Positions 9,252-17,195 of a stretch of DNA of 64,000 bases are shown here, one piece after another. Position 1 is the stretch's first letter; each line of letters starts with the position of its first letter. The notes under the pieces were generated by a model. That model saw only the letters and a list, made by a program, of their open reading frames with translations, was not told the origin of the DNA and did no database searches. The position numbers and the translations under genes were made by a program. This DNA comes from Cytobacillus oceanisediminis (GTDB lineage Bacteria > Bacillota > Bacilli > Bacillales > Cytobacillaceae). Where the stretch lies: the NCBI RefSeq assembly GCF_003182355.1, contig NZ_QGTW01000009.1, positions 186,001-250,000 on the forward strand. The letters run 5' to 3'.

Positions 9252-9926
9252 ATGGGGAATAATTGGACGGAAGATAATTTGATCTCTATTCGTGAGAGAG
9301 TTTATCTTCATATTAAAGATTTAATATTGGATGGTGAATTTAAAGCGGGAGACCGTCTAGTGGAACGGGAACTTGCTGAAAGGCTGAATATCAGCAGGAC
9401 GCCAATTCGCGAAGCGCTTTTTCGCCTGGAATCCCAGGGGTTTGTCAAAACCGTACCAAGAAAAGGGGTTATCGTTGCAGATATTTCTGAAAAAGAGATA
9501 ATAGAAGTATTCACGATCCTTTCATCTCTTGAGGTTCTGGCTGCGAAACTGGCAGTGCAAAAGCTGGATGATGTGACGAAAAGCAAGTTCTCAGCGAGCA
9601 TTAAAAAGGTTGAAGATTACCTGAATAATCCTGATGATGATGCTTCCGACCTTCATAGGGACTTGAATCATCTCCTATACAGCTCTGCAAAAAATGTGAA
9701 ACTTTACGAAATGCTAAGCGGACTATCCGATTATATCCGGGCTTTTGCAAAGATCGGCCATAAAAATCCGGGAAGAGCAAAACAGTCAATGGAAGAGCAT
9801 TTAAAAATCATGGAAGCCATAGTAAATAAAGAAATAGAAATGGCAGAATATCTGACAAAAATACATATTGAAAACTCTAAAAAAGCTTATATAGAAGCTG
9901 TTCAGCAAAGCGAAAAGAAAGAATAA
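9252..9926 (+). CDS. GntR-family transcriptional regulator (FadR/FCD type), copy 1
   Basis: Product is 224 aa from ATG 9252 (a TTG at 9249 is adjacent). Residues about 12-75 form the GntR winged helix (GDRLVERELAERLNISRTP then IREALFRLESQGFVKTVPRK), followed by an all-helical FCD-type effector domain of about 140 residues. FCD regulators typically bind carboxylic acids. The DNA-binding half is nearly identical to that of the GntR at 22880. With a GTATAC operator at its own promoter and the same operator before most neighbouring genes, it is the best candidate for local repressor. Effector is unknown. It ends in a strong hairpin terminator. Confidence 0.88.
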   Translation: MGNNWTEDNLISIRERVYLHIKDLILDGEFKAGDRLVERELAERLNISRTPIREALFRLESQGFVKTVPRKGVIVADISEKEIIEVFTILSSLEVLAAKLAVQKLDDVTKSKFSASIKKVEDYLNNPDDDASDLHRDLNHLLYSSAKNVKLYEMLSGLSDYIRAFAKIGHKNPGRAKQSMEEHLKIMEAIVNKEIEMAEYLTKIHIENSKKAYIEAVQQSEKKE

Positions 9927-9958
9927 GAAAGAGCAATATGTGCTCTTTCTTATTCTTT
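9921..9958 (+). terminator. Terminator of gntR copy 1
   Basis: GAATAAGAAAGAGCA (9921-9935) pairs perfectly with TGCTCTTTCTTATTC (9941-9955); the stop codon lies inside the 15-bp stem. Confidence 0.85.
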
Positions 9959-10004
9959 GGTCTGAACCCTGATTACCTATATATGTACTACACTGCAACG
10001 GTTT

Positions 10005-10470
10005 TCATCGTTAATCCACTTGGATTAACTCCCATATCAGGATTGACCTCTTGGAAATAGGAGGTAATGAGCTCGAATAACTCCCAAAATAGGGATGAAT
10101 GCCGTCAAATCGTCGTTAATCCACTCGATTAACTCCCAAAACAGGAGTGAATACGGACAAATGGTCGTTAATCCGTTCGATTAACTCCCAAAACAGGGGT
10201 GAATGCGGACAAATGGTCGTTAATCCGTTCAATTAACTCCCAAAACAGGGGTGAATGCGGACGAATGGTCGTTAATCCGTTCGATTAACTCCCAAAACAG
10301 GAGTGAGTGCCCGGAAATCGTCGTTAATCCATCCAATTAACTCCCAAAACAAGAGTGAATGCCCGGAAATCGTCGTTAATCAGTTCGAACTCCCAAAACA
10401 GGAGTGAATGCCCAGAAATCGTCGTTAATCAGCTCAATAATTCCCCATACAGGGGTGATAGGTGCTAAAA
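10005..10470. repeat. 52-bp tandem repeat array, about nine copies
   Basis: A unit of about 52 bases beginning GTCGTTAATCCGTTCGATTAA and ending in ACAGGAGTGAATGC plus a short variable tail is repeated about nine times. The central copies (10107-10420) are most regular; the first two and last are degenerate. Each unit contains the dyad GTTAATC-5-GATTAAC. The array fills the space between the gntR terminator and the convergent aspartate-dehydrogenase-like gene. No reading frame across it is convincing. Confidence 0.85.
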
Positions 10471-10488
10471 TTAACAATACCCAGGTTT

Positions 10489-11295
10489 TTATACTCCAAT
10501 CACTAAAGGTGAAGTTAAATTTTTTAAAACTTTTGCCACACTCATAGCTACAATCGGACTGGACTTAGGGTTTTGTTCATAAGGCACATTTGAAACGGAT
10601 ATCTCAGTTTCCCCAAAATAGCCTTTCGCTTTGATGGTATGTGTATTTGTTTGAATGGTCGGATCAGCAAAAACCTGTACTTTTGTGTTTTCAAAGCCGA
10701 CTCCGGCAAGACTTAAAGCAGCTGAAACATTTACGCTTTGCGGGAATAACCTCGAGGATTCACGTGCATTGCCTTCATAAATGCATACTGGCTCGGTTAA
10801 GGTTGCTAAATCTACTTTTTCTTCTGCAATAGTACCTGCCCAGCTTCTCGGGTGTTTCCTTGTTATTAGGGTTATCTCTTCGATCTCTCCCAAAGCCCCG
10901 GCAGCGATTCTGTCCAGTCCGGCAATTGCTGCGGAAGGAACAAAGATTTGCTGGTTATATTTTTGGGCTGTTTCTTTAAGATTTTCAAAGAAATCCGTGT
11001 CACCCAGCGCCCCAACAGAAAGAATTATAAGATGGCTGCCGCTTGCCAGTGCTTTCTCCCCGTACATCTGTAATGCTTGATGGCCTGCTGCTTCAATGAC
11101 AATATCTAAATCCCCACTAAAAAACTCTTCTTCATTTGCAGTAAAACCAACAGTTTGCTGAGATGCTTCCATAAATTCTGTTTTTCTTCTAACAAGTACT
11201 GTTTTTAATTCAATATTGCCGGCATGGTTTCCCTTTATTAACTCTGCAATACTTTTTCCAAGTGTACCATAACCGATGATTCCAGCTTTTAGCAT
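10489..11295 (-). CDS. L-aspartate dehydrogenase-like oxidoreductase (NadX/DUF108 family)
   Basis: Product is 268 aa from ATG 11295, chosen because AAGGAG lies 8 bases upstream; an in-frame GTG at 11304 would overlap that RBS. The N-terminus is a Rossmann NAD(P) site (GIIGYGTLGKS). The middle has the family's GALGDTD and PSAAIAGLDRI, and the C-terminal DUF108 domain has GNARESSRLFPQSVNVSA and NTHTI with the catalytic-type histidine. Known members oxidise L-aspartate to iminosuccinate, or reduce it. Two operator-like motifs precede it (11434-11459), placing it in the GntR regulon. In this context it may handle an aspartate-like intermediate rather than NAD synthesis, since no nadA/nadC neighbours are present. 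Confidence 0.82.
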   Translation of the reverse strand: MLKAGIIGYGTLGKSIAELIKGNHAGNIELKTVLVRRKTEFMEASQQTVGFTANEEEFFSGDLDIVIEAAGHQALQMYGEKALASGSHLIILSVGALGDTDFFENLKETAQKYNQQIFVPSAAIAGLDRIAAGALGEIEEITLITRKHPRSWAGTIAEEKVDLATLTEPVCIYEGNARESSRLFPQSVNVSAALSLAGVGFENTKVQVFADPTIQTNTHTIKAKGYFGETEISVSNVPYEQNPKSSPIVAMSVAKVLKNLTSPLVIGV

Positions 11296-11337
11296 ATCGG
11301 ACACTCCTTATTTAATGTTTTTATTTTTATGGTGAAA

Positions 11338-11430
11338 GCTCTGTTAAATTTGCCTGTTGATTTCCGCTACAGGTACGCAGCGATCGCGGGCTGCCCGGGA
11401 AGCCTCCTCGGGGAGAGCGACTGGGGGTCT
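11338..11430 (-). repeat. Dispersed TTGATT/AATCAA repeat, truncated copy B
   Basis: This copy is in reverse orientation. It starts with GCTCTGTTAAATTTG and CCTGTTGATTTCCGC and matches other copies up to GGGGGTCT, then stops. The distal arm with the second TTGATT end is missing, and the operator for the dehydrogenase gene begins immediately after the break. Confidence 0.7.
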
Positions 11431-11433
11431 TTA

Positions 11434-11459
11434 TTGGTATACGATATACTATATACAAA
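11434..11459 (-). promoter_or_regulatory. Double GTATAC-like operator before the aspartate-dehydrogenase-like gene
   Basis: TTGGTATACGATATACTATATACAAA carries one full TTGGTATAC and a second ATATACAAA half, like a doubled operator. It lies about 140 bases upstream of the minus-strand dehydrogenase start. Confidence 0.6.
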
Positions 11460-11570
11460 TTTAACCTTGATTTTACCGAAATGGAGATAAAAACGCAAGG
11501 GATTTTCAAGAATATGCTAAAACATCTAAATTTTCAAAATTATTTGCACAATAGTTATTTTTAGTGTTAT

Positions 11571-11584
11571 TATAGTATACAAGT
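11571..11584. promoter_or_regulatory. GTATAC operator in the dehydrogenase/permease divergent region
   Basis: TATAGTATACAAGT contains the GTATACAA half of the consensus. It lies in the 660-base divergent region that must drive both the dehydrogenase and the permease. Confidence 0.5.
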
Positions 11585-11750
11585 TATTAATAGTGGCAAT
11601 GGGAGGTGATTATCCGGTAGGGTTTTACCAGTCTCAAAGAGTAGGATTAAAAAGGGTAGATAAAAGAAAGTTGAAATCATTATATTAGTTGTTGAGTAGA
11701 AGAAATTTTCATGATTTAATCTGGAGAATGCAACATGTTTTTTTTAACGC

Positions 11751-11791
11751 ATTTGGTATACAATCTACCAAATGCAGTATGCTATTTGGTA
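11751..11791 (+). promoter_or_regulatory. Clustered operator half-sites upstream of the permease
   Basis: ATTTGGTATACAAT (11751-11764) is a near-perfect operator. It is followed by TACCAAAT (11766-11773) and ATTTGGTA (11784-11791), so three half-site units alternate in orientation within 41 bases. The remainder of the 11296-11957 interval has no credible gene; a 29-codon frame at 11599 lacks a ribosome binding site. Confidence 0.65.
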
Positions 11792-11957
11792 AAAATTTCT
11801 TATCCTCCTGGTCATTTTTCAACTTATGAGAATGAGGTATACATAGACAGCTAGAACGAGCATAATGATTGCCTCTTCCCAATTTGCATCATTGAAACAA
11901 AGAACTGCTTTACTTAAATAGAGAGTTACATTTCATACTTAATATGGAGGGGAATAT

Positions 11958-13403
11958 ATGGAATTAACATTTGCTCATTGGGTATATGCCATTGTTACTG
12001 TGTCAGTTATTGGAACGATGCTTTTTAGGAGAGGCGTCGTGCTGCCTGTTATCATCGGGACCTTCTTGGTGGCAGTCGTGTATAAAGGCAATCTGATATC
12101 AGGTTTCCAGGCCGTATTTAACGCAAACCTTCTCGCCGCAAAAGAGCTTTTTAGCATATTCTTAATCATTTCCCTCATGATTGCTCTGCTAAATTCTTTG
12201 AAAGACCTGGGAGCTGATAAGAAGCTAATTGGTCCGATTGAAAAAATTATGGTAAATGGACATGTTTCTTACTTTGTTTTAATGATTACAACATACGTCA
12301 TTTCCCTCTTTTTCTGGCCAACTCCTGCAGTTCCGCTTATTTGCGCCTTACTGGTGCCTGCAGCTGTGCGTGCCGGGCTGCCGGTCATGACGGCGGCGAT
12401 GGTCATTGTCATCGCAGGCCAGGGTATGGCTCTTTCTTCCGATTATATTATGCAAGTAGCACCGATGCTAAGTGCCAAAGCAGCTGGCATTGATAAAGTT
12501 TTAGTTGCTGATAAAACGTTAGTTCTTTCATTAATTACTGGTGTAAGCGCATTGGGGTATATCTATTTTGCGCATAGAAAATCAATCGTCAAGAATGATA
12601 ACCCTGAAACTGTGCTTAATCCTGATGATGCAGCTTTTTTTGGTGTAGCCAATGAACTTGCTGCAACAGCTGAAGAAACCGCTGAAGCAATCCAGAGAAA
12701 AAATACATGGGGTAAAGTATTTGCGATTCTAGTTCCATTATCAATGCTGGCCGTTATGATTTATATGTTCCAATCAAAGTTAACTGGTGCAACAGGCTTT
12801 GAAGGAACAGATGGAGCTGCATTTATCGGAGGGGTGGCAACGCTCCTATTGGTTCTCGCAACCATTGCATTCAACCGCATTCATGCTTTGGATAAGATTA
12901 GCGACCATCTGACAGAAGGTTTTGTGTTTGCCTTTAGGGCTATGGCTCCGGTAATTCCAATTGCAGGATTCTTCTTTATGGGAAGTGCAGACTTCACAGG
13001 CACAATCCTATCACTAGATGAAAGCGCTGCCAAACCGGCATTTTTGTTTGATATGATCCAGGCAGGCCAATCTTATATTCCTGAAAATGCGTTTATTGCA
13101 GGATTTGGTATTTTAATAGTTGGCCTTATCACTGGATTGGACGGTTCAGGATTCTCTGGCCTGCCGTTAACCGGTGCATTATCTGGCGCATTAGCAAATG
13201 GAAGCGGCATCGATCCTTCCACATTGGCAGCGATTGGACAAATGGGCGCCATTTGGGGAGGGGGAACGATTGTAGCATGGTCATCCCTTGTGGCAGTAGC
13301 AGGCTTCCTGCAGCTATCTCCGCTGGAATTGGCCAGAAAAAACTTTATACCAGTTATCACCAGCCTATTCCTCGCAACTTTAATTGGAATAATAATCTGG
13401 TAA
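11958..13403 (+). CDS. Multi-pass permease of the ion-transporter type, likely carboxylate uptake
   Basis: Product is 481 aa with about 12 hydrophobic segments spread over its length and a longer hydrophilic loop near residues 205-255. Segments such as FFWPTPAVPLICALLVPAA and MVIVIAGQGMALSSD resemble citrate/gluconate/Na+:H+ antiporter type permeases of the ion transporter superfamily. The exact family is not certain. ATG at 11958 follows GGAGGGG. A strong operator cluster lies about 170 bases upstream, and a terminator follows, so it is a single-gene unit of the GntR regulon. It is a candidate importer for the pathway substrate. Confidence 0.75.
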   Translation: MELTFAHWVYAIVTVSVIGTMLFRRGVVLPVIIGTFLVAVVYKGNLISGFQAVFNANLLAAKELFSIFLIISLMIALLNSLKDLGADKKLIGPIEKIMVNGHVSYFVLMITTYVISLFFWPTPAVPLICALLVPAAVRAGLPVMTAAMVIVIAGQGMALSSDYIMQVAPMLSAKAAGIDKVLVADKTLVLSLITGVSALGYIYFAHRKSIVKNDNPETVLNPDDAAFFGVANELAATAEETAEAIQRKNTWGKVFAILVPLSMLAVMIYMFQSKLTGATGFEGTDGAAFIGGVATLLLVLATIAFNRIHALDKISDHLTEGFVFAFRAMAPVIPIAGFFFMGSADFTGTILSLDESAAKPAFLFDMIQAGQSYIPENAFIAGFGILIVGLITGLDGSGFSGLPLTGALSGALANGSGIDPSTLAAIGQMGAIWGGGTIVAWSSLVAVAGFLQLSPLELARKNFIPVITSLFLATLIGIIIW

Positions 13404-13433
13404 AAGAATAATCAGCATGCTTGAAAAATAGAG

Positions 13434-13484
13434 GGCTATCCTGCAAAGTTAGTAATAAACTAACTGAAGGGATGCCTTTTTTAT
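13434..13484 (+). terminator. Terminator after the permease
   Basis: GGCTATCCT pairs with AGGGATGCC around an inner AAGTTAG/CTAACT stem, followed by a T run at 13477-13482. Confidence 0.7.
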
Positions 13485-13517
13485 AATTAAAATGATTAGC
13501 AGATAAGGAGTGATCTG

Positions 13518-14213
13518 GTGAAGAACCTTAAGGTAGCCTTGGCGGGCATTGGAAAATTAGGTTCTGCTATGATGGTGCATTGGAAAAAATTAAATATCAA
13601 AATAGGTGTCTATCATCCAAGCAGGACGAAAGCAGAACAATTTATTCAGCGTTTTCCAAACTGTTATTTATTAACGGAACAGGATCTGAGAGAGGTGGAT
13701 ATCCTCATATTGGCTTTGCCGGCCGGCAAGGTGATTCCCTTTATGGAAAAAATGTTAGCTGAAGGAAATTCTTCTTCGGTTAGCTTTATCAATATGGCTA
13801 CTGCGTTGCCTACAAAAGAAATCAAGGGGAATTTTCCATCTTACAAGGTATATGGCCTAAAATATATGGGACATTCAAGAGATTTATTGGAACACGGAAA
13901 TGGATTGTTTACTACCGAGGATCATTTGCCAGATTCAGTAATGGAACTTTGCAAACCATTAGGCCAAATCATAAAAGATAGGGAAGACAGGTTAGTCGAA
14001 ATTAATAAACTGGCTACCTATTATGCAGTTAGAACAGCTGTAGAAATCGAAAATGACTTCACTAAAAAAGGCTATCCGCCCGCTTATATAAAAAGAGCAC
14101 TCACATCACTCGCGCCTGAAGTCATCCGCTCCTATAGTGAAGGTAATTTGGGTCATTTTGCACAAGAGATTGTGAGAGAAATAAAAGAAAGTAGTGAAAA
14201 AGATGCTGATTAG
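13518..14213 (+). CDS. NAD(P)-binding oxidoreductase, ProC-like N-terminus
   Basis: Product is 231 aa from GTG 13518, with AAGGAG 7 bases upstream. The N-terminus has a Rossmann motif (VALAGIGKLGSAMM) of the kind found in pyrroline-5-carboxylate reductases and F420/NADP oxidoreductases, followed by ILILALPAGKV. The C-terminal helical part (residues about 150-225) does not match a standard ProC dimerisation domain to my eye. It lies between two terminators and is transcribed alone or by read-through from the permease. Likely a soluble dehydrogenase/reductase in the same pathway; substrate unknown. Confidence 0.7.
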   Translation: MKNLKVALAGIGKLGSAMMVHWKKLNIKIGVYHPSRTKAEQFIQRFPNCYLLTEQDLREVDILILALPAGKVIPFMEKMLAEGNSSSVSFINMATALPTKEIKGNFPSYKVYGLKYMGHSRDLLEHGNGLFTTEDHLPDSVMELCKPLGQIIKDREDRLVEINKLATYYAVRTAVEIENDFTKKGYPPAYIKRALTSLAPEVIRSYSEGNLGHFAQEIVREIKESSEKDAD

Positions 14214-14233
14214 CTACATCAGCATCTTTTTTT
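14198..14233 (+). terminator. Terminator overlapping the stop codon of the ProC-like gene
   Basis: AAAGATGCTGAT (14199-14210) pairs with ATCAGCATCTTT (14217-14228), loop TAGCTAC, then a T run. The stop codon TAG is in the loop. Confidence 0.85.
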
Positions 14234-14270
14234 ACCTATGGAGCAATTATGTTGAGCTTTTTTTCGGGTT

Positions 14271-14346
14271 TATCAACGAAAAAATAAATATATCAACGAA
14301 ATTTCGGATATATCAACAAAAATCCACTTTTATCAGCAAATCGGTA
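14271..14346. repeat. Four-copy tandem repeat with exact 20-bp period
   Basis: TATCAACGAA occurs at 14271 and 14291, TATCAACAAA at 14311 and TATCAGCAAA at 14331, so a conserved 10-base core alternates with 10 variable bases at an exact 20-base spacing. It lies between the terminator of the ProC-like gene and the convergent permease. Confidence 0.75.
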
Positions 14347-14386
14347 AAAATCCCCCTGCGTCTGGTACCGGAGACCTGGAAATCTA

Positions 14387-15790
14387 TTAATTTAACAGTC
14401 TTTCTAATAAGAACAAATACAGCATAACACAAGCAACATATACAGCTGCAAATGGTATATTCCAGTTGGACACTTTATAGGAATTGACTTTAATAATGTT
14501 TGACATAAGGCCCAGCGTAGCATTATAAGGACCTACTAAAAAGGAGGAAACTGCTCCTGACAGCATCGCGACTGTCAAAATGTGCGGAGAGATTCCGATT
14601 GCATCCGGGTTAACGCCTTCAATCATTAAAGCAAGTGATACGGCAGGGTGAAGGCCCAAAAAGGCCAGTCCCAAAGGAATGAGAGGCAGGATTATCAGAA
14701 AAACTTCCACACCTGCAACGTCAATAAAAGCTGCTATCCATCCATACAAGTTTTCATTAAAATTGGAAAAATTAATAGCTGAAATAAAAAATCCGGTAGA
14801 TAGAAAGATGAAGAATTGATCCTTCATGCTCATTGAAAAGGTTTGAAAGTGTTCAAAAAGCTGATGGCCAAATTCTTTTCCTTTTTTCAGGAAGAGGGAC
14901 CAGCTAAACGCAAATGGAATGACAATCAATGAGACAAGAATTAAGAACGGCAATGAGAATTGTGTTTCTGCAAAGGAAACAATAAGATTAAAAATAGCGA
15001 TTGCCACCAGAATTTGAAAAACCCGTCCAGGCCGCCCGGCATAGCCTGGTTCCAGAGCTGCTGCCGTTTCATGTACGGATTCTCCAGGGTGTGGGATGGC
15101 CATCGTTTGCGATTTGCGGGAACCAATAAACCAATCCAATCCTAATCCCAATACGCTTAACGGAATGACATAGGGAAGGATGGATCCCCAGCTAACTCCT
15201 GTCATCGTTATGACAATCCCGACAATGGGTGTAACAGGAGCCCATAATAAAGGCATGGCAAACCCTCTCGAGATCGCCCTGCTCATAAACCGTTCCTTGT
15301 TCCGGACCGGAAAGCTTGCCAAGGCAGGACGTATGGAATAATACGTCATGGGAAGGGTTGCAAGATTCATGAAAATGCTGAAAAAGTAAGAAATTCCTGA
15401 AGTCATCATATATAAATGGCCTGAAGTCTTTACTTTTTTCTGAATAATCGCCTGTATCCCCTCGCCATATCTCCCAATCTTAATGGGTATCCCCAGGATC
15501 GGAATTAATGTAAACATGGTAAGCAGGTCAAGCATCGGTCCAAAAGCAAGGATATAATTTTGCCACTGAGAGCCGCTTGTCCAAAGCAGCAAAACCCCAA
15601 GCCCGAGGAAAATGCCCCCCAGTATTTGAACGAATCTCTTGGCAAGCCTGAATGTTAAAACAACAATAATGAAGCATAATATGGAGAGGAGGGGACCGAT
15701 CTCCCATTCAGGCATCAGAGTGGACAGCAAATATAGGCTAATCACAGATAAAAATAAAACTCTCAGCATATCAGACACCCTCACAATCAT
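14387..15790 (-). CDS. Second multi-pass permease, TRAP-large-subunit/CitT-like
   Basis: Product is 467 aa with about 12 hydrophobic segments and a polar loop near residue 230-250. The segments SRGFAMPLLWAPVTPIVGIV and LGLHPAVSLALMIEG resemble re-entrant, small-residue-rich helices of dicarboxylate/TRAP type permeases, but I cannot fix the family. ATG at 15790 has AAGGAT upstream; an alternative ATG at 15769 has GAGGGTG upstream. A GTATAC operator lies about 85 bases upstream of the start. It is unrelated in sequence to the permease at 11958, so the regulon seems to have two transporters, one perhaps for export or for a second substrate. Confidence 0.75.
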   Translation of the reverse strand: MIVRVSDMLRVLFLSVISLYLLSTLMPEWEIGPLLSILCFIIVVLTFRLAKRFVQILGGIFLGLGVLLLWTSGSQWQNYILAFGPMLDLLTMFTLIPILGIPIKIGRYGEGIQAIIQKKVKTSGHLYMMTSGISYFFSIFMNLATLPMTYYSIRPALASFPVRNKERFMSRAISRGFAMPLLWAPVTPIVGIVITMTGVSWGSILPYVIPLSVLGLGLDWFIGSRKSQTMAIPHPGESVHETAAALEPGYAGRPGRVFQILVAIAIFNLIVSFAETQFSLPFLILVSLIVIPFAFSWSLFLKKGKEFGHQLFEHFQTFSMSMKDQFFIFLSTGFFISAINFSNFNENLYGWIAAFIDVAGVEVFLIILPLIPLGLAFLGLHPAVSLALMIEGVNPDAIGISPHILTVAMLSGAVSSFLVGPYNATLGLMSNIIKVNSYKVSNWNIPFAAVYVACVMLYLFLLERLLN

Positions 15791-15873
15791 TAATAATCCT
15801 TCTTCTAATAATATCTATCGTAAATAAATTCCTTTTTGATAAAGGATGAGAAAAAAAGATTTTGTTTTAGTGA

Positions 15874-15888
15874 AAATTGTATACCAAG
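15874..15888 (-). promoter_or_regulatory. GTATAC operator before the second permease
   Basis: AAATTGTATACCAAG is a close match to the operator, centred at 15881, about 90 bases upstream of the minus-strand permease. Confidence 0.65.
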
Positions 15889-15946
15889 ATGATTGGTTTG
15901 AGTGTTTAATTCACCAATTTGCCATAAATTAATTAAAAATATGGTA

Positions 15947-15992
15947 TTTGGTATACAATTTTGTTGTAAATCATTAAAACCCGTAATATAAT
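15947..15992 (+). promoter_or_regulatory. Operator plus sigma-A promoter of the 28-aa peptide gene
   Basis: The operator TTTGGTATACAATT spans 15947-15960. Directly after it a vegetative promoter can be read: TTGTAA at 15964-15969, a 17-base spacer, and TATAAT at 15987-15992. The predicted transcript would begin near 16000, about 28 bases before the peptide start codon. Confidence 0.7.
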
Positions 15993-16027
15993 AATAATAG
16001 GAAAGATAAATAAAGGAGGAAACCCAA

Positions 16028-16114
16028 ATGTTCAACTTTCTATTTGGTTCTAAATATGCAATTGAAAAATCCCAAAGAAAATTAGCACGATTGAGAAAGA
16101 CATTAAAGTTTTAA
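16028..16114 (+). CDS. 28-residue basic peptide, own promoter and terminator
   Basis: ATG at 16028 is preceded by AAAGGAGGAAA, a near-ideal ribosome binding site, and opens a 28-codon frame ending TAA at 16112-16114. The peptide begins MFNFLFGSKYAIEKS and continues QRKLARLRKTLKF: a hydrophobic N-terminus followed by a strongly basic amphipathic-looking helix, with no signal peptide and no cysteine. It has its own sigma-A-like promoter, its own GTATAC operator and its own terminator, so it is a complete short transcription unit within the regulon. I recognise no family. It could be a small regulatory or membrane-associated protein, or a substrate for a neighbouring enzyme; none of these is shown by sequence. 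Confidence 0.75.
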   Translation: MFNFLFGSKYAIEKSQRKLARLRKTLKF

Positions 16115-16116
16115 CC

Positions 16117-16146
16117 AGGCCGCCATTCTTTGGCGGTTTTTTTTGC
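16117..16146 (+). terminator. Terminator of the 28-aa peptide gene
   Basis: GGCCGCCA pairs with TGGCGGT across a short ATTCTT loop and is followed by eight T residues, a textbook intrinsic terminator starting 3 bases after the stop codon. Confidence 0.9.
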
Positions 16147-16261
16147 ACGACCAGAAACTGAAAATAACTTTTTTAACCGGAAAAACTTTTTAATTGGTGG
16201 CGGTTAAACTTGAGTATTGATAACACAGCCATTTCTTAATAAGTTCCCTTCCTGAACAACA

Positions 16262-16292
16262 AACCCGGAAGAAGAGAAGCTTCCTCCGGGTT
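16262..16292 (-). terminator. Terminator after the 111-aa orphan gene
   Basis: AACCCGGA-GAAG pairs with CTTC-TCCGGGTT. On the minus strand the tail is T-rich (TTTGTTGTT), fitting the gene that ends at 16318. Confidence 0.65.
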
Positions 16293-16317
16293 CAATATCT
16301 TCTTATTAACAGAAGGT

Positions 16318-16653
16318 TTATACAGCTACTTCATCAGACTTAACAAGCTTGGAGTGGATTGAATCCTCGCTATTGCCTGAAGCTTTTACAATCTCATCTA
16401 ATTCTTCACGGGCTGCTTCAAGGGTTTCAAATCGTTCAAAAAATTTAACACCAATATGGTTCACATATTCTTTTCCTTCATATTCTTCAAAAAGCTGGAT
16501 TTTCATATTCTCATCCAAAACCTCTGCAATCGTATATTTTGCCTTTAACTTATCGAAAAAATAGAAATGATAGGTTTCAACCGGCTTTAAGCCCTCATTC
16601 TCAAGAATCGTTTGGAAGGTATCTTTATTTGTTAAAACAATATATTTTCCCAT
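16318..16653 (-). CDS. Uncharacterised 111-aa cytosolic protein of the GntR regulon
   Basis: The start is set at ATG 16653, because AAAGGAG lies 8 bases upstream; an in-frame GTG at 16662 sits next to that RBS and is less likely. The product is soluble, starting MGKYIVLTNKDTFQTILENE, with alternating strands and helices and a final 20 residues that look disordered. There are no cysteines, signal peptide or membrane segments, and I recognise no family. The fold may be a small ferredoxin-like alpha/beta domain (a guess). GTATAC operators at 16751-16789 tie it to the oxygenase regulon. Confidence 0.75.
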   Translation of the reverse strand: MGKYIVLTNKDTFQTILENEGLKPVETYHFYFFDKLKAKYTIAEVLDENMKIQLFEEYEGKEYVNHIGVKFFERFETLEAAREELDEIVKASGNSEDSIHSKLVKSDEVAV

Positions 16654-16750
16654 ATTAAACACTCCTTTAATATTTTAGATTGTTCTAGATCAGGTGAAAA
16701 ATATTTCTTCAAAATATGTAAGATTCGTGTATATCTCCTCCAATCTGGAA

Positions 16751-16789
16751 TATTGTATACCATAAGCTTACATGTATTTTATACCAAGG
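16751..16789 (-). promoter_or_regulatory. Two operator-like sites before the 111-aa gene
   Basis: TATTGTATACCATAAG at 16751-16766 and ATTTTATACCAAGG at 16776-16789 are spaced by about 25 bases, upstream of the minus-strand gene at 16653. Confidence 0.6.
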
Positions 16790-16886
16790 AGAAGAAATGT
16801 TCAATGATATATTCTAAATTTTTTAATAATTCGGTTAAAATAGTAAACTTTCACATATAGGTTGTGATCATGCCAGTTCCTTTAAA

Positions 16887-17022
16887 CCTGTTGATTGGAA
16901 CGGAAGGTGCGAGACTCCAGCGGGAGTAGCGGGACAGGTGAGACGCCATAGGCGCAGGGCGCCGAGGAGGCTCAACGCCTGCCTCACGGAAAGCGAGTGC
17001 CTGAACAGCGGAAATCAACACC
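16887..17022 (+). repeat. Dispersed TTGATT/AATCAA repeat, copy C
   Basis: Starts ACCTGTTGATTGGAACGG and ends AGCGGAAATCAACACC, with internal GCGAGACTCCAGCGGGAG and GCCGAGGAGGCTC. It fills the middle of the 16654-17195 intergenic interval between divergent regulon members. Confidence 0.85.
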
Positions 17023-17137
17023 TTAATTAACATCAATTCTTGAAAATCCTTGGTAATAAGAGAGTACTTAGATTATCTACAATTTTTTATGAATGGCCAA
17101 AAAATTAAAAAATCCTATTTGCCAATCTTCCAGAAAG

Positions 17138-17153
17138 GTTGTATACTCTTGGA
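17138..17153 (+). promoter_or_regulatory. GTATAC operator before ferredoxin 1
   Basis: GGTTGTATACTCTTGG has the GTATAC core with imperfect arms, 43 bases upstream of the ferredoxin start. Confidence 0.55.
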
Positions 17154-17195
17154 AAAGTATCTAAATTTTTAGAATAAACTGAAAGGGGTAATGAT

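Noticed and set aside
10005-10470. CRISPR array
   Set aside because: The units are contiguous 52-base repeats with gradual divergence and no unique spacers; no cas genes are nearby.
11599-11688. 29-codon ORF in the permease upstream region
   Set aside because: The GGGAGGTG motif lies inside the frame rather than before the start, so no proper RBS precedes ATG 11599. It may instead be part of regulatory DNA.
14271-14346. CRISPR-like array of short repeats
   Set aside because: The 10-base core and 10-base AT-rich spacer are far too short for CRISPR, and no cas genes are present.
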